NCBI GenBank assembly: GCA_015243575.1
Contig: CP042469.1
Span: 744,001 to 808,000, forward strand
Length of the DNA: 64,000 nt
Source: Clostridiales bacterium
Lineage (GTDB): Bacteria > Bacillota > Clostridia > Peptostreptococcales > Anaerovoracaceae
Reading direction: 5' to 3'
Made by a program: the position numbers and the translations under genes. How positions within the stretch are numbered: position 1 is the stretch's first letter; every line of letters begins with the position of its first letter. The notes under the pieces are model-generated. The model ran no database searches. It was given only the letters and a program-made list of their open reading frames with translations, and was not told where the DNA came from. Below, in pieces: positions 1 to 5,910 of this stretch.

Positions 1-66
1 CTTTTTTATTTTACAGTGGTAGTTGGAAAAATCGCTTTCAACGGAGGCGTGGAGGGAATCTGCTGA
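1..66 (+). CDS. Possible C-terminal tail of an upstream gene (partial)
   Basis: The first frame is open from base 1 to a TGA at 64-66 and would encode about 21 residues, starting with a hydrophobic stretch (LFYFTVVVGK) and ending in Gly-rich, polar residues. It could be the end of a membrane protein that lies outside the window. Nothing identifies it and a 63-base open frame can arise by chance. Confidence 0.25.
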   Translation, partial: LFYFTVVVGKIAFNGGVEGIC

Positions 67-247
67 CTTGGACTATAAAAAGTTAAGTGGTTGGCATAGA
101 TAATCTAAGTGAATAATTAAGAATTATTAATATAATTAATTTAAACATTAATAATATTAATAAAAATGCTAATATTATTGAAAATACCTATTGCTTTATT
201 TCAATAATAGTGATATTGTTGATTTATGGAAAAGGAGCGTGAGAAAT
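67..247. other. AT-rich intergenic region before the DUF2089 gene
   Basis: Very AT-rich stretch with many overlapping TAATATTA-like words, so several -10-like hexamers are present. A possible sigma-A pair is TTGGCA (91-96) with TAATTA 17 bases later, but the base composition makes this weak. No coding signal is seen. Confidence 0.3.
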
Positions 248-619
248 ATGTCCTACAAAGTTATCGGAAAATGCCCTGTTTGCAGTTCTAAGCTAAAAGC
301 GATCAAACTGAAATGCAATCAATGCGGTACTGCCATAGAAAATGAATTTGAACTTTCCAAGTTTGAATATCTCAGTGCGGAGCAGCTGAACTTCATGGAA
401 ATCTTTGTGATGTGCAGAGGGAATATCAAGGATGTGGAGCGTGAGCTTGGAATATCTTATCCGACGGTTCGGTCAAAACTGGATGAAGTGATCGGCGCAT
501 TGGGCTATCCGGTTTCGAAAAAGCCTGCCGTCAATCAGAATGAAATTATTGATCTGCTGGAAAAGGGAGAAATAACAGCGGATGCGGCGCTAGCGATGAT
601 GAAAGAAAACAAATATTAA
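248..619 (+). CDS. DUF2089-family zinc-ribbon/HTH protein
   Basis: 123-residue protein with a zinc-ribbon at the N terminus (CPVC near residues 8-11 and CNQC about 12 residues later), a helix-turn-helix-like middle (ERELGISYPTVRSKL) and a C-terminal helical hairpin (IIDLLEKGEITADAAL) of the SHOCT-like type. This order is typical of DUF2089 proteins, presumed DNA-binding regulators of unknown target. The ATG at 248 is preferred over an upstream in-frame ATG because AAAGGAG lies just before it. It is followed after 17 bases by a gene whose N terminus repeats the same helical hairpin, which suggests a joint function. The regulatory role is inferred from the fold; no ligand is known to me. Confidence 0.85.
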   Translation: MSYKVIGKCPVCSSKLKAIKLKCNQCGTAIENEFELSKFEYLSAEQLNFMEIFVMCRGNIKDVERELGISYPTVRSKLDEVIGALGYPVSKKPAVNQNEIIDLLEKGEITADAALAMMKENKY

Positions 620-636
620 TAAGGAGTGAAATTAAA

Positions 637-1008
637 ATGAAAGAGGATGTAAAGAGAATCTTAAAAATGGTGGAAGAGGGTAAGATCGATGCTGACAAAG
701 CGACCGAATTAATAGAAGCAGTGAATGGAAGCAGCGAAAGTCAGTCCTTAATTGTGGCAGACAGAAGGGATAAAATGCTGCGCATTAAGGTTTTAGGAGG
801 AGAAGCGGACACGGTGAATGTGAACATTCCTGTCAATTTTCTGAAGTCCATCGGAAATGCCATCAACAATGTCAAGATACCGGGAGTATCAGAACAGGAA
901 GGAATCGATATCAAAATGATTATGGAGGCCATCGATTCCGGCTTGGAGGGAAAGATTGTTGATGTGAAAACATCGAAGGGTGAGTTTGTGGAAATCAGCA
1001 TTGATTGA
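637..1008 (+). CDS. SHOCT-like domain plus beta-domain protein (YvlB/LiaX N-terminal type)
   Basis: 123 residues. Residues about 1-30 form a SHOCT-like helical hairpin (ILKMVEEGKIDADKATELI), close in sequence to the C terminus of the preceding DUF2089 protein. The remainder is a beta-rich domain that begins LRIKVLGGEADTVNVNIP and ends IVDVKTSKGEFVEISID. No signal peptide or membrane segment is seen, so it is probably cytoplasmic. The ribosome binding site AAGGAG sits 9 bases ahead of the ATG. Proteins with this hairpin occur next to cell-envelope stress and transcription-regulation genes in Firmicutes. The exact function is unknown. The next gene looks like a free-standing copy of the C-terminal domain. 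Confidence 0.75.
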   Translation: MKEDVKRILKMVEEGKIDADKATELIEAVNGSSESQSLIVADRRDKMLRIKVLGGEADTVNVNIPVNFLKSIGNAINNVKIPGVSEQEGIDIKMIMEAIDSGLEGKIVDVKTSKGEFVEISID

Positions 1009-1151
1009 TCAAAAGAAAACCCGTAATAGATTGCTCAAAGGGCCCCTTAAGAATGGTTAGAAAGGATTCTGATGCACTGCTGAAAAGGGTCTCGTACGAT
1101 TTATGGTAGGGTCACCATGAATTAAGAATAACACGGAAAGGAATACTGGGA

Positions 1152-1412
1152 GTGAAGATTTATCTCAAGGAAGGGGAAGGACGGCGATATATGATTCCTG
1201 CACCCCTTTGGCTTGTAAAGGCGGCACTGGGAATCGGAGGGATTGGTGTCAGTGCAGCAAGAAAATATGTTCCAGAGAACCAGCGGATCTACTACGACAG
1301 TATTGATTTTAAAGAACTGAGCAAGGGCTTCGACGTTCTAAGTCAATATAAAGGACTGACTATGGTAGATATCAAGGCTAAGGATGGAACGGAGCTAAAA
1401 ATTATTATATAA
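1152..1412 (+). CDS. Small beta-domain protein, paralogous to the C-terminal half of its neighbour
   Basis: 86 residues starting at GTG, with GGAAAGGA 10-15 bases upstream. It aligns by eye with the C-terminal part of the 637-1008 product: an opening strand (MKIYLKEGEG), a proline-containing hydrophobic turn (IPAPLWLVKAAL against IPVNFLKSI), and the closing strands MVDIKAKDGTELKI against IVDVKTSKGEFVEI. No enzyme motif is visible. It ends the three-gene group, as an intrinsic terminator follows directly. It is called hypothetical; the relationship to its neighbour is a sequence observation, and joint function is inferred. Confidence 0.65.
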   Translation: MKIYLKEGEGRRYMIPAPLWLVKAALGIGGIGVSAARKYVPENQRIYYDSIDFKELSKGFDVLSQYKGLTMVDIKAKDGTELKIII

Positions 1413-1423
1413 GGAAAACAGAA

Positions 1424-1465
1424 GACTGCAGCAAAACAAAAATTTGCTGCAGTCCTTCCATTTTA
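1424..1465 (+). terminator. Rho-independent terminator
   Basis: A perfect 12-base stem (GACTGCAGCAAA at 1424-1435 with its complement at 1443-1454) with a 7-base loop is followed by a T-rich stretch. It closes the three-gene module. Confidence 0.85.
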
Positions 1466-1492
1466 TGTAGTTTAAATATTTTGCATTGGTAA

Positions 1493-1518
1493 AAACTTTT
1501 TAGCAGACCGGTTTGTCT
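1493..1518 (+). promoter_or_regulatory. Candidate ECF-type promoter
   Basis: AAACTT (1493-1498) and a TGTCTA-like -10 (1514-1519) resemble the AAC ... CGTC layout of autoregulated ECF sigma promoters and lie just upstream of the sigma gene. The match is incomplete (TGTC rather than CGTC). Confidence 0.4.
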
Positions 1519-1541
1519 AATCATTACAAGGAGGTAATACA

Positions 1542-2021
1542 ATGTCAAGAAAAGAGCTGTTTGAGAACTACATAACGGAAAACATTGACAGCATATATCG
1601 GTTTGCTTATACGATCACAAAGGATCAGGGGGATGCCGAGGACGTGGTAAATGAGAGTGTCATCAAAGCGCTGAAAGCGCTAGGTTCACTGAAAAAAACT
1701 GAGTATTTAGGAACATGGTTTTATCGGATTGTCGTGAATACCGCAATGACCTATCTTAAGAAACGGAGCAGAATTGTCTATCTGGATCCAAAGGATATGG
1801 AAGAGCTGAAGGATCAGGGAGAACCATATGCTGATTTGAATTTTGAGGAAATGATCAAAAGGTTGGATACAAAATATAAGAGCATTATCGTACTTCGGTA
1901 TTTTGAAGGTATGGCTCTCACTGACATCGCCTACGTTTTGAATGAAAACCTAAATACGGTGAAAACCAGATTATATAAGGCTTTACAGTTGCTTCGCAGT
2001 GATATGGGGGGATCGTTATGA
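1542..2021 (+). CDS. ECF-family RNA polymerase sigma factor (SigV-like)
   Basis: 159-residue sigma-70 family protein with region 2 at about residues 10-75 (YRFAYTITKDQGDAEDVV, a core-binding and -10 recognition helix pattern) and region 4 at about 105-152 (SIIVLRYFEGMALTDIAYVL, then LNTVKTRLYKALQLL). Region 3 is absent, as in ECF sigma factors. A strong AAGGAGG precedes the ATG. The stop overlaps the start of the next gene (ATGA), a membrane protein of the RsiV type, so the pair should be a translationally coupled sigma/anti-sigma unit. In Bacillus subtilis the SigV/RsiV pair responds to lysozyme. Whether this copy does is inferred only from the partner, since no oatA-like gene is adjacent. 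Confidence 0.9.
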   Translation: MSRKELFENYITENIDSIYRFAYTITKDQGDAEDVVNESVIKALKALGSLKKTEYLGTWFYRIVVNTAMTYLKKRSRIVYLDPKDMEELKDQGEPYADLNFEEMIKRLDTKYKSIIVLRYFEGMALTDIAYVLNENLNTVKTRLYKALQLLRSDMGGSL

Positions 2022-2878
2022 AAAAAAAATTGGAATTTATGAAGGAAGAATATATGAGATTAAATGCGTCTGAGGAATTGAAAGCTAGAGTTGCTGAAAC
2101 TATGAACAAGCAAGGGAATAAACATTTTACTCTTCGAAGAAGGACAGCAGGACTCGCAGCTTGTATTGCTGTGCTGCTCATAGTATCTTTGAATGTAAGC
2201 CAGTCACTGGCGGCGACCATGGCGGACATGCCGGGAATGAGCGGGATCGTCAGAGTATTGACATTTGGTCGGTATGCAGTAGAAGATAAGGGCTTTCATG
2301 CGGATATTGTCACACCGCATATCGAAGGCCTTTTAGATAAAGAGTTAGAAGAGAAACTGAATAATGACTTTAAAGAATATGCCGATTCGGTAATTGCGGC
2401 TTTTGAGAAGGATGTGAAGGAATTAAAAGAAGAGTTCCCTGATTCCGAGATTCATTATGGGATCGACTCCGGGTATGAGATCAGAACGGACAATGATAAA
2501 ATACTGGCCATCGATATCTATTTGGTGAATACGGTGGGCTCTTCTTCAACTACTCATAAATTTTATACCATTGATAAAGCATCAGGTAAACTGATCACGC
2601 TGAAATCACTTTTTAAAGATGGTGCTGACTATGTTAGTGTGCTGAACAGCTATTTGGTAGGCGAAATGAAGCGGCAAAACGAAGCGGATTTGAATATGTT
2701 CTGGGTCGATGATCCGGAGATGGGTTCCTTTGAAAGCATTCGTCAGGATCAGAATTTCTACATCAATGAAGATGGTTTGCTTGTAATCTGCTTCGATAAG
2801 TACGAGATCGCTCCTGGAGCATCCGGCAGTCCAGAATTTGTAATTCCGGAAGATATCATTCGAGATATTAGGAAATAG
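2018..2878 (+). CDS. RsiV-like anti-sigma factor with extracellular DUF3298 domain
   Basis: 286 residues. A short cytoplasmic N terminus (about 1-40) that would bind the sigma factor is followed by one membrane segment (about 43-63, GLAACIAVLLIVSLNV). The extracellular part has a region with the DUF4163/DUF3298 pattern of RsiV (FYTIDKASGKLITLKSLF; YINEDGLLVICFDKYEIAPG). In B. subtilis, RsiV binds lysozyme through this domain and is then cleaved, releasing SigV. Translational coupling to the sigma gene by a 4-base overlap supports the pairing. The ligand here is not shown by the sequence. A terminator follows. Confidence 0.85.
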   Translation: MKKKLEFMKEEYMRLNASEELKARVAETMNKQGNKHFTLRRRTAGLAACIAVLLIVSLNVSQSLAATMADMPGMSGIVRVLTFGRYAVEDKGFHADIVTPHIEGLLDKELEEKLNNDFKEYADSVIAAFEKDVKELKEEFPDSEIHYGIDSGYEIRTDNDKILAIDIYLVNTVGSSSTTHKFYTIDKASGKLITLKSLFKDGADYVSVLNSYLVGEMKRQNEADLNMFWVDDPEMGSFESIRQDQNFYINEDGLLVICFDKYEIAPGASGSPEFVIPEDIIRDIRK

Positions 2879-2928
2879 AGATAGACCTATAGGTGGATTG
2901 ACAATAAAAAAGGAGTCTGTAATGGGGA

Positions 2929-2962
2929 AAAACAGGCAGTGAGAAGAAGCTGCCTGTTTTTT
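2929..2962 (+). terminator. Rho-independent terminator after the sigma/anti-sigma pair
   Basis: AAACAGGCAG and CTGCCTGTTT form a 10-base stem around an AG-rich loop, ending in a run of T. Confidence 0.85.
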
Positions 2963-2994
2963 GAAATATCTTTACCGTCGAAGGAGGATTTCTG

Positions 2995-3024
2995 TTTACT
3001 GCAAAAACCCCATCATGGTATAAT
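2995..3024 (+). promoter_or_regulatory. Sigma-A promoter of the TerC-type gene
   Basis: TTTACT (2995-3000) and a consensus TATAAT (3019-3024) separated by 18 bases, about 65 bases ahead of the start codon. Confidence 0.65.
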
Positions 3025-3090
3025 GAATACAATATACAAAACATTAAAGTCAATAAATTTACTCATCGATTTAGAAAGGTATCTACTACT

Positions 3091-3780
3091 ATGGAAATTC
3101 TAGGATTATCTATTACTCAATTTCTTACCGGTATTTTGTCTATCGTTATGATTGACTTGGTTCTTGCAGGAGATAATGCCATTGTCATTGGTCTTGCCTG
3201 CAGGAATCTGCCGAAACATATGCAGCTCAAAGCGATCTGCCTTGGAACTGCAGGGGCTATTGTCATAAGAGTGCTTGCAACGCTTGTCATCGTATGGTTA
3301 CTGCAGTTGAAAGGCCTTATGTTGGGCGGCGGTGCTCTTTTGATTTGGATTGCCTATAAGCTGCTTGCAAAGCCTCAGAATCATGATGATGTAAAATGCT
3401 ATGATTCGTTGCTTTCTGCAGTGGTTACAATTATTGTAGCAGATGCAGTTATGGGGATTGATAATATCTTAGCCATCGCCGGAGCCTCCCATGGAAGTTA
3501 TGTAATGGTAGTCATCGGGCTTGCAATCAGTATTCCAATCATGGTCTTCGGCAGTACACTGATCATCCGCCTTATGGAAAAGTTCCCTATTATTATCGAT
3601 TTTGGAGCAGCTGTGATTGCATACACCGCAGGGAATATGATTACTGAGGAACCTCTATTGCATCATTTCTTCCTTCGTCAGGAGATAAAGTATGCTTTGA
3701 TCGGAATCATCATTTTGGGTGTTCTCGTAGCTGGCCGTCGTATGCGGAGAATCTGTGAAGCAGCATCCGATAGAATGTAA
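3091..3780 (+). CDS. TerC-family integral membrane protein (YjbE/YkoY type)
   Basis: 229 residues with about seven hydrophobic segments. The two TerC signature stretches carry acidic residues inside membrane helices: DLVLAGDNAIVIGLA near residue 22 and DAVMGIDNILAIAG near residue 117. Bacillus relatives (YceF, YkoY, YjbE) are linked to manganese efflux and metal loading of secreted enzymes; others are annotated for tellurium resistance. The length fits the short YjbE-type family members. It is a single-gene unit with its own promoter and a terminator shared with the convergent glnK side. No manganese riboswitch of the yybP-ykoY class fits in the roughly 65-base leader. Substrate assignment is by family only. 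Confidence 0.85.
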   Translation: MEILGLSITQFLTGILSIVMIDLVLAGDNAIVIGLACRNLPKHMQLKAICLGTAGAIVIRVLATLVIVWLLQLKGLMLGGGALLIWIAYKLLAKPQNHDDVKCYDSLLSAVVTIIVADAVMGIDNILAIAGASHGSYVMVVIGLAISIPIMVFGSTLIIRLMEKFPIIIDFGAAVIAYTAGNMITEEPLLHHFFLRQEIKYALIGIIILGVLVAGRRMRRICEAASDRM

Positions 3781-3814
3781 AGCAAGAAAAACTTTCATTC
3801 CTACTTGCCATATT

Positions 3815-3865
3815 AAAAACCTCCTCTGATAGATTCGATGTTTGATTCTACCATAGGAGGTTTTT
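3815..3865. terminator. Bidirectional terminator between terC and glnK
   Basis: AAAAACCTCCT (3815-3825) pairs with AGGAGGTTTTT (3855-3865); the interior TAGATTC/GATTCTA bases extend the stem. Both ends carry A/T runs, so it can stop transcription from either side. Confidence 0.85.
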
Positions 3866-3871
3866 AAATTC

Positions 3872-3973
3872 CTATTTTTCAGTTGTCCTGTTTTCCAGTC
3901 TCAATCCATATTCTGCATCAACCAAGAGGTTTCTCCAAAATTCTTTACAGACCCGAATAATATGATGTTCCAT
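3872..3973 (-). other. Unassigned 33-codon reading frame after glnK
   Basis: A small minus-strand frame (ATG at 3973, TAG at 3872) lies between the glnK stop and the terminator. Its composition looks protein-like (MEHHIIRVCKEFWRNLL), and the frame continues upstream of the ATG for ten codons without a stop. No ribosome binding site is seen. It may be a small protein, or the tail of a gene lost by deletion; I recognise no family. Confidence 0.25.
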
Positions 3974-4011
3974 AATGGCTACTTCGCAGATGGCGCTGTG
4001 TAATAATTATA

Positions 4012-4356
4012 TTAATTAATTGCGTCAGTGCCGGTTTCCATCGTGCGGATACGCATTACAGAACGCAGGTCGTAGCTGAATATTTTTCCGTCACCTGCAT
4101 TTCCAGTGTAGGCTGCTTTTTGAATTGCTGTGATGGCTTTCTGTTCCCACTCTTCGTTGGAGACGACAATTTCAAATTTCACCTTTGGGCGGAGCATGAA
4201 CTCTACCTCTTGACCGCGTACAATTTCAGTATAGCCCTTTTGAGTACCGCAGCCTGAAACCTGAAAAACAGTAATGCCGGTTACTTCAACTTCGTTTAAG
4301 GCTTCCTTGACATCTTCAAGCTTTTCCTCGCGAACAATAGCTTCTATCTTAATCAT
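4012..4356 (-). CDS. glnK: P-II family nitrogen regulatory protein
   Basis: 114 residues with the P-II fold signatures: T-loop region (QKGYTEIVRG, about residues 39-48), the GDGKIF motif of the B-loop and nucleotide site, and the C-terminal RIRTMETG. It lies 22 bases downstream of amt on the same strand, as in most genomes. GlnK-type proteins sense ATP/ADP and 2-oxoglutarate and plug the ammonium channel. The tyrosine that is uridylylated in Escherichia coli GlnB (Tyr51, in the TELYRG context) is valine here, so classical uridylylation at that residue is not possible. Control by effector binding alone is inferred. AGGAGGAATTG precedes the ATG. Confidence 0.93.
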   Translation of the reverse strand: MIKIEAIVREEKLEDVKEALNEVEVTGITVFQVSGCGTQKGYTEIVRGQEVEFMLRPKVKFEIVVSNEEWEQKAITAIQKAAYTGNAGDGKIFSYDLRSVMRIRTMETGTDAIN

Positions 4357-4378
4357 AGAACAATTCCTCCTTTTCTAT

Positions 4379-5617
4379 TTAATCAAGCCCGTGAAATGCA
4401 GGATATGCGTGTTCACCGTGCTGCGTGATATCAAGTCCAATCAGTTCATCCTTCTTATCAACACGGAGCTTTGTGAACATACGCACAATACCGGATGAGA
4501 TAAGAGTGCCGACAACTACTACTACGATTGTAATAAGGATTGCGACCGCCTGCCTCCAGAGAAGATCGCCGCCGAAGAATAAACCGTTAGCCGCTCCCCA
4601 ACCATCGATAGAACCATCATGGAATAAACCAGTCATGAGACCACCGAAAATACCTCCAATTCCGTGGCAACCAAATGCGTCGAGAGCATCATCAATTTTA
4701 AGCACTTTTTTGATCAATTTGATACCAAAGTAGCATACGGGAGAAACCAAAAGTCCAATAAGAAATGCTGCCCAAAGAGGTACAAAACCGGCTGCAGGGG
4801 TGATTCCAACAAGACCGGCAACCAATCCGGTGCAAGCTCCAACCACAGTAGGCTTTTTGTTGATGATCATGTCGATAATCATCCAGGAAACAAGTGCTGT
4901 TGCCGCTGAAAGATTTGTTGTCATTAAGGCGTGAGCCGCAAGACCATCAGCTGCACCTGCCGAACCGGCATTAAATGCGTCCCAGCCAAACCACAGGAGG
5001 CCTGCGCCGATGACTACAAACGGAATGTTGTGAACCCGATACTCCTGCTTTTCATAGCCCACTCTTTTGCCCAGAAGTATTGCGAGAACCAGTCCCGTTG
5101 TACCGGATGCAATATGTACAACATTACCGCCTGCGAAGTCAATCGAACCAAGCCCACTGGCCAGGAAGCCGCCGCCCCATACCATATGGGCCAAGGGATA
5201 ATAAACGAGGAGAGACCAGATTGCAATAAAGGGAATCAAAGCATTAACCTTCATTCTTCCTGCTACAGAGCCTGTGATAATCGCCGGGGTAATAAGAGCA
5301 AACATCATCTGAAATGCAGAAAATGTAAATGTAGACACACCTCCCTCAGTAAACGTATCACTGCCTGTAATTCCGTTATGGAATAAGTTTGTAAATCCTG
5401 CGGAAATCACTGGCCCACCATCAGCCCCGAATGCAAAGTTCCAGCCAAAAGCCCACCAAAGAATCATTCCAACTCCGAGAATAAACATAGAGTTAAACAT
5501 GTTGTTTACAACATTTTTGCGTCTGCCAAGACCCCCGTAAAAAAAAGCTAATCCCGGCGTCATAATGAACACCATCGCTGCACAAATAATTAAAAATGTA
5601 TTGCTTGCATAGTCCAT
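4379..5617 (-). CDS. amt: Ammonium transporter (Amt/MEP/Rh family)
   Basis: 412 residues with about 11 membrane helices. The N terminus has the Amt signature (MTPGLAFFYGGLGRRKN, about 20-36). The channel histidine pair is visible in HIASGTTG (mid protein) and DAFGCHGIGGIFGG (C-terminal half). It mediates ammonium uptake across the cytoplasmic membrane, gated by the adjacent GlnK. TTTGGAGGTTAATAGGT precedes the ATG. The 5' leader contains a strong intrinsic terminator about 60-110 bases ahead of the start codon, so the amt-glnK operon is probably controlled by antitermination (see the leader entries). Transcription is divergent from the chemoreceptor at 5911. Confidence 0.95.
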   Translation of the reverse strand: MDYASNTFLIICAAMVFIMTPGLAFFYGGLGRRKNVVNNMFNSMFILGVGMILWWAFGWNFAFGADGGPVISAGFTNLFHNGITGSDTFTEGGVSTFTFSAFQMMFALITPAIITGSVAGRMKVNALIPFIAIWSLLVYYPLAHMVWGGGFLASGLGSIDFAGGNVVHIASGTTGLVLAILLGKRVGYEKQEYRVHNIPFVVIGAGLLWFGWDAFNAGSAGAADGLAAHALMTTNLSAATALVSWMIIDMIINKKPTVVGACTGLVAGLVGITPAAGFVPLWAAFLIGLLVSPVCYFGIKLIKKVLKIDDALDAFGCHGIGGIFGGLMTGLFHDGSIDGWGAANGLFFGGDLLWRQAVAILITIVVVVVGTLISSGIVRMFTKLRVDKKDELIGLDITQHGEHAYPAFHGLD

Positions 5618-5678
5618 ACCTATTAACCTCCAAACTTAAAAATGTAAGCGTTTCTTTTTCCGCAGGTTAATACTGCTG

Positions 5679-5726
5679 AAAAAAAAATGCCGTACAGGTA
5701 TTCTCTAGAAAAATACCTGTACAGCA
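5679..5726 (-). terminator. Leader terminator (attenuator) of the amt-glnK operon
   Basis: On the minus strand a 15-pair stem (UGCUGUACAGGUAUU with AAUACCUGUACGGCA, one U-G pair) and 9-base loop is followed directly by nine T. It lies between the promoter at 5754-5782 and the amt start, with no other minus-strand gene upstream, so it must act inside the amt leader. It is a textbook position for conditional termination. Confidence 0.85.
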
Positions 5727-5736
5727 CCTTTGCTGT
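5721..5736 (-). promoter_or_regulatory. Competing hairpin with ANTAR-like hexaloop
   Basis: ACAGC-AAAGGT-GCUGU on the minus strand folds into a 5-pair hairpin with a six-base loop carrying A at position 1 and G at position 4, the pattern bound by ANTAR antiterminators such as EutV. Its 3' arm is also the base of the terminator's 5' arm, so the two structures exclude one another. ANTAR targets normally have two such hairpins and I see only one. Confidence 0.45.
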
Positions 5737-5753
5737 TCCTTTACTATTGATAA

Positions 5754-5782
5754 ATATTAGCACAATGCATAACACTTTGCAA
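5754..5782 (-). promoter_or_regulatory. Sigma-A promoter of amt-glnK
   Basis: On the minus strand TTGCAA (5782-5777) and TAATAT (5759-5754) are separated by exactly 17 bases. The start site would fall near 5746, just ahead of the leader hairpins. Confidence 0.7.
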
Positions 5783-5910
5783 TATTGTTTTTTAAATTTT
5801 CAGACAAATAACTTTACCATGTTTTAACAATGAATTAACCTCTCTTTTACAATCACAAGTTACAATGATAAGGACAAGACCGCAATGACGAAAAGAAAGA
5901 AGGTATTCTA

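Noticed and set aside
3025-3090. yybP-ykoY manganese riboswitch ahead of the TerC-type gene
   Set aside because: The leader after the promoter is only about 65 bases and lacks the required paired loops.
5841-5870. Promoter for the first chemoreceptor (TTTACA ... TACAAT)
   Set aside because: The two hexamers are only about 9 bases apart, and no SigD-type GCCGATAT element is present.
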